A stretch of 64,000 nucleotides of DNA from Rhodospirillaceae bacterium (GCA_020638575.1 JACKIH010000003.1:3025001-3089000), one strand, 5' to 3'. Positions 46,349-55,829 are shown, counted from the stretch's first letter. A program made the numbers and translations. The notes: generated by a model not told the origin, from the sequence alone.

Positions 46349-47863
46349 TCATGGCCGGCCAGCCATGGCCCGTTGAATAGCCTGTGCCAGTCCAGTCAAC
46401 GTCTTGGCGGACTCGACGTCGGCAGACGACAAGCGCACTCCGAACTGTTCCTCCATGGCCAGGACGAGCTGGATCTGCCGGAAGGAGTCCCACCCGGCGG
46501 TGACGCCCAGAGCGGCCCGAGTGTGATCGCTGCCGCTTGGCAGCCCCAGATGCTCGGCAATTGCCTGGGCAATCGGCGACAGCCCTGGCGATGCCGGGAC
46601 CGGCGCCTGCCGCTTGTCCGGCAGACCGCGGTCGGTCCCTCCTTCACTGGGAGCCGCACGGGCGGACGAGGGCGCCACAGGCTGCGGACCGCCACCCGGA
46701 TACAACACCTGCAGTCCCGGCGTCGGGGGGAGTGCGGCGGAGATCCAATCGGCAGCGACCCGCGCCACCTCTTCCGGCTGCAACGGAGGAGTGGGCCCGG
46801 GTGGCAGAAGCCGGGAATAGGCGGTATCCACCCGACCCGGCGCCAAGGTGCCGGCGACGACACCGAAATCGCCATAGCGTCGGCCGATGCCGTCCAGCAA
46901 TCCGCTGGCCGCCTGTTTGGCTGCCGTATAGGCCTCCATCCCTGCCGGGTGTTCGATTTGGGCGGAGGACCCGAGGAAGAGGAACCGTCCATCTTGGTGC
47001 ACCAGTGCCTGCGTACGGAGGCGGTCCCAGGCGGCTTGCAGCGGCGGGAAGGAGACGGCCACCTGATGGGCGAATGCCGCCTCCAGCGGCGCGGCGGCGC
47101 AATGGAACAGCCGCGGCGGGCCATCCAAACGGCTCAACGCATCGACGAAAGCATCGAGACCGGCGGGCGTTCCAATGTCGGCCTCCACAACGGTGACGCC
47201 GACCCCCAACCGGTGCGCCCGGTCCACCAGGGTCGCCAGCCCGGGTCCGGGCGCCCGCGTTTGCAGCAGCAAGGAGTGTCCGCGTTCCGCCAGGCGCAGA
47301 GCCGTCGTCCCGGCGATGACGCCGGATGCGCCGGTGACCACGACCGTCGGGGTGACCGGCGGGTCGACGAGGGGCCAAGGCTTTGCCGGCCAGCGTTGGG
47401 GGTCGATGGCCGCCGCCGGTTCGTCGCGGCAGCGGACCTGCACTCTGGCGTCGAAGGCCACCTCGCCATCCTGGATGGCCAATACCCGCAGATCGAGGGC
47501 GCCGGCCGCCTCGGATGCCGCAGCCACCCTGGCCGAATAGGTGATGGGCCGATCGAACAGCACCGGCCGCAGCGCGGCGAGGCTGTGGCCCATATAGAGC
47601 GCTCGGCGTCCTGGCAGGGCCATGCCGACCAAGGCCGAAAGCGGCGCTGCGGACAGGTGCAACGGCACGACCACGGCGCCATATCCCGCTGCCGAGGCGT
47701 AGCTGTCGTCGGCATGCAGCGGGTTATGGTCGCCCGAAAGCGCCGCAAAGTTCTGGAAGTCCGCCCGCGTGAAGGTCCGCCGGTGGATCGCCAGCGTACC
47801 CGTGTGCGGCAGACCGGCTGCGGGCGGTGGGACGTGCATGAGATCCTCAGCCGATTGGGCCAT
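46349..47863 (-). CDS. MaoC dehydratase - SDR reductase - acyl carrier fusion protein
   Basis: 504 residues with three parts. MaoC-like hot-dog domain (about 20-145) with FAALSGDHNPLHADD, carrying the D/H hydratase pair. Short-chain dehydrogenase (about 172-395) with VVVTGASGVIAGTTALRLAE, FLGSSAQIEHPAG and the catalytic MEAYTAAKQAASG (Y-x3-K). Acyl carrier domain (about 428-500) with GWDSFRQIQLVLAMEEQFGV, whose serine would bear phosphopantetheine. GGAGG lies upstream of the ATG. The order suggests hydration and ketoreduction of an acyl chain on its own carrier. It lies 155 bp downstream of the FkbH fusion in the same direction, so acyl units may pass between them. Confidence 0.85.
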   Translation of the reverse strand: MAQSAEDLMHVPPPAAGLPHTGTLAIHRRTFTRADFQNFAALSGDHNPLHADDSYASAAGYGAVVVPLHLSAAPLSALVGMALPGRRALYMGHSLAALRPVLFDRPITYSARVAAASEAAGALDLRVLAIQDGEVAFDARVQVRCRDEPAAAIDPQRWPAKPWPLVDPPVTPTVVVTGASGVIAGTTALRLAERGHSLLLQTRAPGPGLATLVDRAHRLGVGVTVVEADIGTPAGLDAFVDALSRLDGPPRLFHCAAAPLEAAFAHQVAVSFPPLQAAWDRLRTQALVHQDGRFLFLGSSAQIEHPAGMEAYTAAKQAASGLLDGIGRRYGDFGVVAGTLAPGRVDTAYSRLLPPGPTPPLQPEEVARVAADWISAALPPTPGLQVLYPGGGPQPVAPSSARAAPSEGGTDRGLPDKRQAPVPASPGLSPIAQAIAEHLGLPSGSDHTRAALGVTAGWDSFRQIQLVLAMEEQFGVRLSSADVESAKTLTGLAQAIQRAMAGRP

Positions 47864-48018
47864 AGCTAACCTCCGCCAAAGCTCCTCTTGGGATGCGAAA
47901 AACCGCCAGATCTCGCGAGCGACCCGAGGTCTTCAGATGCTTTCCGAAGTTGGCGGGGGAGCTGGCCACGCCGCTGCGTCGGCGCGGTCAGCGGATGCGA
48001 GTCCAAGAGTTGCCAAGG

Positions 48019-50526
48019 TCATGGATTGGTCCTTGTTGCGTCCGCCGCGGCAGGGAGTGTCCGTCCGTCGCCCGGCGGCGGGGTCGGCTCACAGATCTCG
48101 ATATAGCCGGCCGGACCGGGGACTGTGGAGTCGAGGTTGAAGACCCAGGTGCCGTCCGCCCCTTCGGTAAAGCCGCACCGCTGGAAGATATCGCGACACG
48201 GCGTATTGCGGGGGGTTTCCACGATGCGGCCAACCACCCGCCCGTCGCCGTGCGCTTTGGCCTGGCGCATCGCCCACAACACCACCTCAGTCTCCACGCC
48301 GCGGCCAAGCACCCGGCAAGACAGAACGTAGTTGTCGATCACCGTCTCTCCCGCATCGCGGGTCAACACCAGCACGCCGAGTATCTCGTAGGCATTGAAG
48401 CGGTCCTCCACCCCCAGGGCATAGACCGCGCCGCTGCTCTCAGCGATGGCGTCCAAGTCCTGCCGGGTGTAGCGGCGCGTTGTGGTGTTGAACTGGTTGG
48501 TCTTCTGGATGAGCTGCACCACGCGCGTGGCATTGAGCCGATCAAGCGCCGCGATCGTCAGGCGCGGCCGCAACTGGCTGAGGAAGGTGGATTCGTCGGT
48601 CGCTTCCGCCTGAACCGTCTTGAGGTGCGCGCGCGAGCGATAGGCTTCGACCCGGCGCAGGTCTGTCTCCGTCAGGGTCAGGGCGGCCAGCAGGGGACAA
48701 GCTTCCAAAGCCGCCACCCGCTCGGCAGGGTCATCCGGCAGGTCCAGGACGTGCACCTCGGGCAGGTGACGGCGCATCTGGGCGCGTTCCACCGGATTGT
48801 CGTCAAGGAAGAGGACGCTGGCCTGTCCCAGTGACAGGTCGTCCAGGATCGCCTGCAAGCCGCGCCACTTCGGCGACCAGTTGATGCTGTGGGCGACGAA
48901 ATCGGACGATCGAACGACCATGCCGGGAAGGCTGTCCAGAGCTTCGAGTGCCGGTGCCTCGTCATTCTTGCTCAGCACCGCCAAGGCAATTCCGCGTTCG
49001 CTCAGCGTCTTCAGGCAGCGCTGGAAGGCGCGAAAGGCATTGCCCGGATAGTCGCCGCCGACCGCCAGTGCATCGGCCCCGTCTTCGCCCAGAATGCCGC
49101 CCCAGAGTGTGTTGTCCAGGTCGACCGCGACCAAGCGAATGGTACGGCCAAAGGCCGCCAGCGCACAGCCGGCCAAGTGCTGCGCCATTGCCTTGGAGAA
49201 GGCGTGAGAGAAGGGAAACCGGCCCAGGAACCACAGTCGGTCGTCACAGAGCTTCGCCCCGGCGGCCGAGGCCACCTCCGCCGGCGACAGCACCATGGCG
49301 TCATCCAGTTCGGCGACCGTTCGCTGGAGTTGCTCATTCAATGCCGCCACCAGCGCCGCCATCGGCGGACCGGCTGGCGCGTCGGGTGTCGGCCCAGCGA
49401 ATCCACACACCACAAACCAGCCGCGAGCGATGGTTCGGTGCGCGGCAATCGCACTGCAATACCGGCCGACCGCATCGCGCAGCCGTTCGCCGTCTTCGAC
49501 GTAGAGGCGAGGCTCGCCGATCAGGTCCTCCGCCCGGTCGGCGAAAACAGTGAAATCCGCATCGAACCGGCCAAGCGCGCTGTCTGCTCGTCCCAACTCC
49601 GCCAAGAGCTGACCGAAAGGCAGAACATGGGTTTCGATGTGGCGGTCGGGCAGGTACGGCGTCACCTCGGCCGCAAATGCCTCGGCCAGCGGCTGCAAAG
49701 TGGCGTGGCCGCAGAGGGCGACGCGCAGCGGCTTCTCCCTTGACCGGACCGCCGCATGGCGGACCCGGGCGGCAACCCCAACCGGATCGCTGGTCAGCGA
49801 AAACGGATCATGGCGCAATAGCTCCAGGCAAATTTGCCGCAACCGAACCGTGTCGATGGCGAGGATCTCACCGCTCCAGGCGTTGAAGCGAGCCATGCCG
49901 CCCTCGTCGGTCAATCGTTGCTCGACTTGGCTGAAGTCGTTCTCGGCGTTGATGTCGAGGTCGCGGACATACATGTCGACGCCGACGGGCTGGGCTCCAC
50001 TCCCATAGTCCGCATGGCCCTTGAAGTGCTTCATGTAGCGGTAAGGGACCTGGGCAATGGCTTCGTAGCGGTGGATCTGGGTGCAGTAACGCAGCCCGCA
50101 CCCGGCCAATAGGATGAGCGCTCCAGCCTGGTCGAACCGGTCCAAGATCGATCCGTCGCCGAACAGATCAGTGTTCTGTCCGTCTTCCAGTGCCGCGCGC
50201 TGCGGGCCGGCCACGGCGTAGGAGTAGACGGGGTTCTCGGTCCGTCGGAAGGCGAGCATGGACCGCGCGGTCTCGCTCAACACACTCGTCTCGCCCGGGA
50301 GGGTCCAATCGTAGTGACCGTCACGCAAGAAGCTGAAGGTAAAGGTCGGCAGGGCCAGCGTGTGCCCCTCGTCCAACAAGCCCCGCAGGATTGCCGCCAG
50401 ATCGCCGGTGGTCGGTGGCTGCGGCGGCTTGAAGGCGGCAAGGGAGGAATGGATCACCAACGGCCGACCCGGCGGACCTGCTGCTTTGAGCAGGGCTTCG
50501 CGGAGACCGGATGCGGAACTAGCCAT
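48019..50526 (-). CDS. AAC(3)-like acyltransferase - FkbH HAD - GNAT fusion protein
   Basis: 835 residues. N-terminal AAC(3)-fold region (about 10-190): PLVIHSSLAAFKP, HTLALPTFTFSF, SETARSMLAFRRTENPVYSY and ILLAGCGLRYCTQIHRYE. Then a linker/SGNH-like region, then a FkbH HAD-IIIC phosphatase-like domain starting with VAVDLDNTLWGGILGEDG (Asp469), SKNDEAPALEAL and VLFLDDNPVERAQM. The tail (about 640-800) is a GNAT-like domain (YTRQDLDAIAESSGAVYALG). FkbH enzymes load glyceryl from 1,3-bisphosphoglycerate onto carrier proteins; an AAC(3)-type domain moves acyl groups onto amines. Joined they could make and transfer an acyl unit to an amino sugar. This is inference. Confidence 0.85.
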   Translation of the reverse strand: MASSASGLREALLKAAGPPGRPLVIHSSLAAFKPPQPPTTGDLAAILRGLLDEGHTLALPTFTFSFLRDGHYDWTLPGETSVLSETARSMLAFRRTENPVYSYAVAGPQRAALEDGQNTDLFGDGSILDRFDQAGALILLAGCGLRYCTQIHRYEAIAQVPYRYMKHFKGHADYGSGAQPVGVDMYVRDLDINAENDFSQVEQRLTDEGGMARFNAWSGEILAIDTVRLRQICLELLRHDPFSLTSDPVGVAARVRHAAVRSREKPLRVALCGHATLQPLAEAFAAEVTPYLPDRHIETHVLPFGQLLAELGRADSALGRFDADFTVFADRAEDLIGEPRLYVEDGERLRDAVGRYCSAIAAHRTIARGWFVVCGFAGPTPDAPAGPPMAALVAALNEQLQRTVAELDDAMVLSPAEVASAAGAKLCDDRLWFLGRFPFSHAFSKAMAQHLAGCALAAFGRTIRLVAVDLDNTLWGGILGEDGADALAVGGDYPGNAFRAFQRCLKTLSERGIALAVLSKNDEAPALEALDSLPGMVVRSSDFVAHSINWSPKWRGLQAILDDLSLGQASVLFLDDNPVERAQMRRHLPEVHVLDLPDDPAERVAALEACPLLAALTLTETDLRRVEAYRSRAHLKTVQAEATDESTFLSQLRPRLTIAALDRLNATRVVQLIQKTNQFNTTTRRYTRQDLDAIAESSGAVYALGVEDRFNAYEILGVLVLTRDAGETVIDNYVLSCRVLGRGVETEVVLWAMRQAKAHGDGRVVGRIVETPRNTPCRDIFQRCGFTEGADGTWVFNLDSTVPGPAGYIEICEPTPPPGDGRTLPAAADATRTNP

Positions 50527-50564
50527 GGTGGACCTGTCGCTATCTGTGTCCGGAACGGCAGCCC

Positions 50565-51893
50565 TCAGCCTGCCGATGCGCCGTTGCGCCGTGTCAGATA
50601 TCGTGGCTCACGCTCCTCCAGCAAACCGTGCGCCGCCAGATTGCGCACGATGGCCCGCAACTCGTGATGCGGAACGTTCAGCAACTCCGCGATCTCCAGC
50701 AAATCTCTGGTCCCGTCGGCATAGGAGATCAGATCCATCATTGTCTTAACCGTTCGGCTGCTGTTCTTCATGCTGACCGTAGGATAGAGGCCCCTTGGGC
50801 CGAGCTGGGGTTCACCCAACACCGTTACCTTCGGCACCACATTGGTCTCGACCACTTGAAGCGCCGCCACCACGGCAGCGTAGCCGCCCGCCAATCCCGC
50901 AGGGGTGACCAACTCCAGATCATCCAGGGAGGTGTGATATTCAGGGTACTCACCGTATTTGCTTCGCATGATGCTGGCCACCGGCAGATCGACGCCGGGT
51001 GCGCAGTACTGGCGTTCGTCACTGCCGCGGTTCAACCAGCTATACTTGCAATACTGCGGGTCGATATGGTGCAAGACATGCCGGGCCGCCCGGTCTGCCA
51101 AGGTGTCGCCTTGCCGCGACGGCAAATAGGAGTAGACCCTCTCATCGCCGATGCAGGTGATATTGAAGCCTGCGATCACATGATCTTGCAGATGATCGAT
51201 GTTGCGGCTGAGATAGACAAGCGAGCCGATTGTTTCGGGAATGAATACAATGCGATACGTAAATCTTCGATCCTGCTGCTGCAATAACCACCGGGCAACG
51301 GCGGCGGTGACGAGTGGTCCTGACAGCTCGTTGTTCGCCATGGAGGGATGGCAGATATAGGAGGACAGGAGAATTTCCCGCCGGTCGCTGCCTGGGAGAA
51401 CCAGTTCGCCGTAGTTCAAGACGCCGGGCGCCAATGTTGCATCGATGACGACGTGGTATTGGCCTTCGGTGAGGGCCGATCGCTGCCGGTGGCTGAGACA
51501 GAATCCCCACTGGCGGCGATAGTAGCTGGTGACATAGGGGATGGCATCGGGCTGATCGGGCAGGGAGTAGAGGTGGCGATCCAGTTCCTCCCGGTTCAGC
51601 CAGCAATCCACCGGCTCGGAATAGCCCACCAGATGCAGGTTGTGTGCCTGGAAATCGACGATGCGCCGACCGTCCGCATCGGCAATGAAGGCGTCGTTCA
51701 CCGACCATTCATCGGGCACTGTCCAATCGAAAGCGGAGGAGCCACTGGGTACGGCATGGGAGACCAGGCCAGGCAACAGATTACCGAGATAGTCCAGCGT
51801 CGCCCGCACGCCCGGGCCTGTGATCGATCGACAGATCGGGAACAGGTCGCGCGCCCACTTGTGGATTTCTTGGCCGATCTCCAGGTCCAACAA
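50565..51893 (-). CDS. DUF4910 aminopeptidase-like protein with C-terminal winged helix
   Basis: 442 residues from a TTG start with GGGGAGAG before it. Sequence hallmarks: ARDLFPICRSITGPGVRATL at the start, then SSYICHPSMANNELSGPLVT, FIPETIGSLVYLSRNID, NRGSDERQYCAPGVDLPVAS and KYGEYPEYHTSLDDLELVTP, which together give the M28-like zinc ligands. A winged-helix-like C-terminus (about 385-435) has LEIAELLNVPHHELRAIVRN. DUF4910 proteins accompany polysaccharide or small-molecule gene clusters, and their hydrolytic role is poorly known. Here it sits between the FkbH fusion and a methyltransferase. Confidence 0.87.
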   Translation of the reverse strand: MLDLEIGQEIHKWARDLFPICRSITGPGVRATLDYLGNLLPGLVSHAVPSGSSAFDWTVPDEWSVNDAFIADADGRRIVDFQAHNLHLVGYSEPVDCWLNREELDRHLYSLPDQPDAIPYVTSYYRRQWGFCLSHRQRSALTEGQYHVVIDATLAPGVLNYGELVLPGSDRREILLSSYICHPSMANNELSGPLVTAAVARWLLQQQDRRFTYRIVFIPETIGSLVYLSRNIDHLQDHVIAGFNITCIGDERVYSYLPSRQGDTLADRAARHVLHHIDPQYCKYSWLNRGSDERQYCAPGVDLPVASIMRSKYGEYPEYHTSLDDLELVTPAGLAGGYAAVVAALQVVETNVVPKVTVLGEPQLGPRGLYPTVSMKNSSRTVKTMMDLISYADGTRDLLEIAELLNVPHHELRAIVRNLAAHGLLEEREPRYLTRRNGASAG

Positions 51894-52510
51894 CTCACTC
51901 TCCCCAGTTCTGTAAGGACGCGGCTAGCGGTATCAGCAATATATCGGCCAGAATGCCGGCAAATCCTGATTATTGTAAAAGTCTTGTGCGCTCGAAGTCT
52001 CCAGGGCGTGCTCCACCGCGAATATTTCAGCCTCCTGGCGACGCGGTGCGACATTTCACTTGCGATGAAACAGGGCATCGAATGGGTTTAGGGTCCGATT
52101 GCGGACCAGATATTGATCGAAATGAAAAAGTCACATTGCCCGAATCCCCAGTAACTTCGCACGGCGGCAAGATGCCGGGATACTCCTGCGGGTGCCTGGG
52201 TTCAACGCTTGAGTGCCGCGACACGGGAGTTGCGGATCCCGCCCGCACAATCCCCTGGGGCAGCGAACCCGTCCGATGGCCCGCTGCGGCCGTCCAACCC
52301 CGTGTCAATTATTGGGCGGCCGGGTAAGGGGGTAGGCCGGGACGGCGGACCCCATGGCGGCGGCAGCCACGCTCCTCCTGTGCGATATCCGCACGCACCA
52401 CGGCCAGGCGGTCATGGCGTCCGAACCCTAGAACAACGGACACCTGAGCGCGAAGATCGGTCGAGCGCGCGGGCCCATTGCGCCTGCCCAGCGGCCGTCC
52501 AATCCGGTCC
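51894..52510. other. 617-bp intergenic region, no gene recognised
   Basis: Between the DUF4910 start and the methyltransferase stop on the same strand, so it must hold the promoter of the downstream operon. AT-richer sequence lies at 51920-52140. ORFs on both strands have no ribosome sites or recognisable protein. It may carry decayed sequence. Confidence 0.5.
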
Positions 52511-53662
52511 TCATCGGCCCGCCGATTGCAGCCGAACATAGGTCGTCGGATTGACCGGGTTGACGTTGAGCCGGCTGGTGAAATCGTAGATCGCATCCAC
52601 CAGGGCAAGCCGCCCGGCATCGACCAGTCCGGCGAGGATCGGCAGCAGGTTGCGATTGTAGCCGACGCGCCAGGAGTTGATGGCCGCATTGAGAGGAACG
52701 GCGAAGTCGCTGCCCATGGCGGACAGGCGGCCGCTGGCCAGCGCGCGATGCTGAGAGAGATCCTCGGAGAGTCGAGCCCGCAGCAGCGGCTCGTATCTCT
52801 GCCAGCCGACCGGTTCGAAATGCAGAATGGACCACGGCGTTTTGCGGCGCAGGAGCTGCTCGTACAGGTCGGGGGAGATGTCCTCCACTTGTTCGATGGC
52901 GTGGTGGCTGAAGAACACCGTCGGGCCGTTGTCTGGCACCATCGACACATCCGGCTTCGTGAAATCGAATTGTCTCGACGTGAGCGACATGCCGGGGCAC
53001 AGGCCCTGCAGCAGGGAGGCGCACTCGATCCCTGCATCGGTGTACTCCAGTCCGAAATACTGCACTGGCCGGCCGCCCGCACCGCGCAGGACAAATAGGT
53101 CGAAAAGGTTCCAGCCGGGGCCGGAGCCAAGTTCGACGATGTTGGTTACCTTGGCAGTTTCCTGATGGAGGATGGTGATCGGGTCGACATTGTTGGCGAT
53201 CTGGTAGCGTCCGTTGACCACTTCGATCCGGCCGGTGAACCCTCTGGTGCCATGCAGCAGCGGAAAATCCTTGAGGAAATGGTCGGTAACCGCGCCGGAC
53301 ACCCGGTTGCGCTGGCTGGTGCCGTGGGGATAGGGGCGCAAGGTCCGCAACAGGTAGCCGATGGACTCCCCAGCCTTGATCCTGGCGCGCAGGCCGTCGA
53401 TGCGCTTGCCCCAATGGTCCTCGTAGACACCTTTGGTGTGCTGGGTCTTGCCCTCGGACTTGTCGATCGGCTGTAGCGCGGCAAGCTGCTTTTCGGTGGC
53501 CGAGGGATCGGGGGCCTTGAACATGGCCGCGCAATAGGCCGCAAGCTGCTCGGCAACCGGCGTCGGCGTGGCGTCTTCAGGACAGCAAGCGGGTTTTGCT
53601 CCACCGTCGGCGGGTGCGCACTTGCCGGTGAGGGCCAACCAGCCGGTTCTCAATCTCTCCAT
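52511..53662 (-). CDS. SAM-dependent methyltransferase-like protein
   Basis: 383 residues. Class I methyltransferase region around 170-290: the glycine motif VELGSGPGWNLFDLFVL, then FGLEYTDAGIECASLLQGLC and PTVFFSHHAIEQVEDISPDL. The ~160-residue N-terminal part and the C-terminal helical part (LNAAINSWRVGYNRNLLPIL) are not assigned to a family. No cofactor-independent activity is implied. It is in the same orientation as the acyl-transfer genes but 617 bp away. Confidence 0.75.
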   Translation of the reverse strand: MERLRTGWLALTGKCAPADGGAKPACCPEDATPTPVAEQLAAYCAAMFKAPDPSATEKQLAALQPIDKSEGKTQHTKGVYEDHWGKRIDGLRARIKAGESIGYLLRTLRPYPHGTSQRNRVSGAVTDHFLKDFPLLHGTRGFTGRIEVVNGRYQIANNVDPITILHQETAKVTNIVELGSGPGWNLFDLFVLRGAGGRPVQYFGLEYTDAGIECASLLQGLCPGMSLTSRQFDFTKPDVSMVPDNGPTVFFSHHAIEQVEDISPDLYEQLLRRKTPWSILHFEPVGWQRYEPLLRARLSEDLSQHRALASGRLSAMGSDFAVPLNAAINSWRVGYNRNLLPILAGLVDAGRLALVDAIYDFTSRLNVNPVNPTTYVRLQSAGR

Positions 53663-53948
53663 GGGATTTCCATTTGCTGCGGCGGGTGCGGACGGGACGA
53701 GCGTGGGTGATGCCTGCCAGGGCTCGGCGAAGTTGGGCTACTCTGGCCCCCATGTCACCTCCCGTTTCGCCGCCAATTTCTCCATCAGGTGCTTCAATTC
53801 TGTCGCCCTGGGTTCGCCAAGCCCCGTTCGGATTTGCGGCGGACATCTTCCCTGGCAGCGCCGGGCAGGCTCGAACGTGGGCTGCCCCGTCGTGGCATTC
53901 TTCTTCTTGTCTCGGCCGTGTCTCCGCTCAATGGCGGTGGACACCGCC
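53663..53948. other. Intergenic region before MITE-like elements
   Basis: 286 bp that contains the promoter side of the methyltransferase gene; ORFs seen here are short and lack support. It is bounded on the right by the first MITE-like palindrome. Confidence 0.45.
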
Positions 53949-54025
53949 CTAGTGTGGTGGATCAGAAGTTCGTTCGCGCAGGTTGCCAGGGCAGAAACGA
54001 ACGTCTGATCCCAAAATCACACTAG
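53949..54025. mobile_element. MITE-like palindrome 1, CTAG-bounded, 77 bp
   Basis: Starts CTAGTGTGGTGGATCAGAAG and ends GTCTGATCC..CACACTAG, so the ends form a long imperfect inverted repeat: CTAGTGTG with CACACTAG, and GGATCAGAAGTTCG with CGAACGTCTGATCC. Termini on CTAG fit the TA/CTAG target preference of IS630-family elements; a decayed IS630 transposase lies at 43920-45039. Confidence 0.7.
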
Positions 54026-54038
54026 ATTCATATATTCA

Positions 54039-54114
54039 CTAGTGCTCCTTTGATTCCGAAGTTGGCTTGGGACCTGGGTTTGAGATCTTGCGAACTTCGG
54101 AATCGGGACACTAG
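54039..54114. mobile_element. MITE-like palindrome 2, CTAG-bounded, 76 bp
   Basis: Begins CTAGTGCTCC and ends CACTAG at 54114, with the inner arms GATTCCGAAGTT and AACTTCGGAATC perfectly complementary. Same length and CTAG ends as element 1, different inner sequence. Its right terminal CTAG supplies the TAG stop of the dioxygenase gene on the minus strand. Confidence 0.7.
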
Positions 54115-55130
54115 GTGAGCGCGTAGCGTTGCGCGTCTGACAGCCAATCCACCGAGGTCCTGGCATCGAGCAGCGGTGTTTGCGGGTGATCGGGGGCTGT
54201 CCGCAAATACGTGATCTGGCTGGTGATGCGCTCGCCGGTGGTGGCGTAGCCGCCGCGATGCAAGCCGGCGGTGTCTACGAAGAGCAGGCTTCCCGCTCTT
54301 CCCTCGCAATGGACGATCTCCGATTTGGGGACGAGATTGGCCACCAGTTCCTGCGGTGGGTAACTGGTGTTTTCAGCCAAGGGAATCTTCTCGGCCCACT
54401 TGGAGTTCTTGGGCAGGCTGTTCGGCACGTATTCGAGCGCACCGGTGCCTTGATCAACATCGGTGTAGTAGGCGAAGACCTTGAGGATGTTTGTATCTGT
54501 GCGGTCGCGATGCCAAAGCTGCGAGCCCTTGCGGTCGGGCAAGCCTGCGAATGCCGGCAGCGCCATCACGCGCCACACCGCAGGGATCCGCGCCTTGGCC
54601 TGCTCGCCGTAATAGTCGTTGGCGATGGCCAGGAAGCACGGCGCAATCTTCATCAGCACCGGCGGATCGTCGAAGCGCGGTCCGCGCCCGATCCAGTGAG
54701 TTATGTTGAAAACATAGGGCTTGAAAGCTGAGTTCATCTCAGCCCGGCGAGTGTGGAATTGCTTGGTGGTGATCTGGAGATCCTGAATAGCTAATTTTCT
54801 TTCTCCATATTTTTGTTTGATCTCTGCGGGCTTTCCGGTTGCTGTCGCCTCCTGAAACGCGAGTTCGATCTGCTCCAGGTTGTTCCGCTTCTCGGCGAGT
54901 GTATTTTTCTCTTCTTCGTTAAAGTCCTGAACGGATCGAAGATACTTGTGGAATTCCGTCTCGAAAGCCGCAGCCTTGTCGCTTCGGGCGAATTCCATCA
55001 TGAATTCGCAGGCCGCATCCCAAAGCTTCTTGCCCTCATCGTCGAGTAAATCATCTTTGTGGACGATGGCATAGTTGTTTTCTTTGAGGCTTGTTTTGAC
55101 GTGTTCTAACGCTTCTTGTTGGATACTCAC
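54111..55130 (-). CDS. PhyH-type Fe(II)/2-oxoglutarate dioxygenase-like protein
   Basis: 339 residues from a GTG with GGAGGG upstream (the longer ORF to 55214 has no ribosome site). Long N-terminal helical/coiled part (about 5-140, DFNEEEKNTLAEKRNNLEQI). The double-stranded beta-helix part has the iron triad: SQLWHRDRTDTNIL (H-x-D), CEGRAGSLLFVDTAGLHRGG (second His) and the 2-oxoglutarate arginine in YATTGERITSQITY. It would hydroxylate or desaturate a lipid or small molecule. Its stop lies in the CTAG end of MITE-like element 2, so the C-terminus was probably reset by that insertion. Confidence 0.82.
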   Translation of the reverse strand: MSIQQEALEHVKTSLKENNYAIVHKDDLLDDEGKKLWDAACEFMMEFARSDKAAAFETEFHKYLRSVQDFNEEEKNTLAEKRNNLEQIELAFQEATATGKPAEIKQKYGERKLAIQDLQITTKQFHTRRAEMNSAFKPYVFNITHWIGRGPRFDDPPVLMKIAPCFLAIANDYYGEQAKARIPAVWRVMALPAFAGLPDRKGSQLWHRDRTDTNILKVFAYYTDVDQGTGALEYVPNSLPKNSKWAEKIPLAENTSYPPQELVANLVPKSEIVHCEGRAGSLLFVDTAGLHRGGYATTGERITSQITYLRTAPDHPQTPLLDARTSVDWLSDAQRYALT

Positions 55131-55517
55131 TGTGCCCTCCGCAATTCCACCGTTTCGGACTCGTTGGCCATAAGGCGTCGTCCTCGCGAATTCGCAGGGA
55201 TGATCACCAACCATTTGCGGATGTCAATTCATCTATGAGCTGTGATTCACCAATTCGTAGTCGAACAACTCGGACAGCGGATTGACGGTTTCGAGCTGCC
55301 GGCCGGCACCGCAATCGACGGGATTAATTCGCATCAACCCTGGGAAAACCAAGCCGATAGAATCGCCTATCTTCCACTATTAGGTGACCGGCGGAGCAGG
55401 ACGCTGACGTGCCAGAGGGTCACGGGGAGTCGATCAAAGGCGCTTTTGGTCAGAAGGTCGCACCAGGTGCGGACGCCTGACCGGCGCCGCCCCTTCGGTT
55501 CGGCTGGGCTGCGGACC
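55131..55517. other. 387-bp intergenic region, no gene seen
   Basis: Lies upstream of the dioxygenase start and downstream of the HMA-like gene, both on the minus strand. An AT-richer patch near 55330-55390 may contain the dioxygenase promoter. No RNA or ORF is convincing. Confidence 0.45.
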
Positions 55518-55829
55518 CTAAGGGGTGGGCCGCTGCATCTCCGCCACCGCGTCTTCGGCCTGTTGCCGGGTGCCGTTGATCAGCTTCTCCCACAGGCAGG
55601 ACGGCAGCTTGGCGCGGTCGTAGCTGACGATGGCGCTCAGGGCCGAAGCATTCACCCGCACATCGAGGATGCCGGCGAACCGGGTCAGCAGCGCCTTGCC
55701 CTCGGCCGCGGTGAACTGGGGCAGGTCGTGCAGGATGTTCGGCTGGAAGCGCAAGCGGATGCGGCCCGGAATGTGATGGGCGATGCGGATGTGCTTGCGG
55801 GCCGTCAGGATCGTTCGGTCGTCCATCAT
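55518..55829 (-). CDS. HMA-like small protein without CxxC (candidate ferrosome protein)
   Basis: 103 residues from MMDDRTILTARKHIRIAHHI. The fold matches the ferredoxin-like heavy-metal-associated domain: HHIPGRIRLRFQP at the start, then LLTRFAGILDVRVNASALSA and IVSYDRAKL, but with no metal-binding CxxC. The PGR-x-R-x-R pattern is shared with the P-ATPase N-terminus (RLRLRLP) and the 59905 protein (PGRARFK). It is divergent from the 56268 gene across a 438-bp regulatory region. Such CxxC-less HMA proteins accompany P1B-6 ATPases in ferrosome clusters. Confidence 0.72.
   Translation of the reverse strand: MMDDRTILTARKHIRIAHHIPGRIRLRFQPNILHDLPQFTAAEGKALLTRFAGILDVRVNASALSAIVSYDRAKLPSCLWEKLINGTRQQAEDAVAEMQRPTP

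Noticed and set aside
48019..50526. Aminoglycoside resistance gene (AAC(3) similarity)
   Set aside because: The AAC(3)-fold part is fused to FkbH and GNAT domains and lies in a biosynthetic neighbourhood, so antibiotic acetylation is unlikely.
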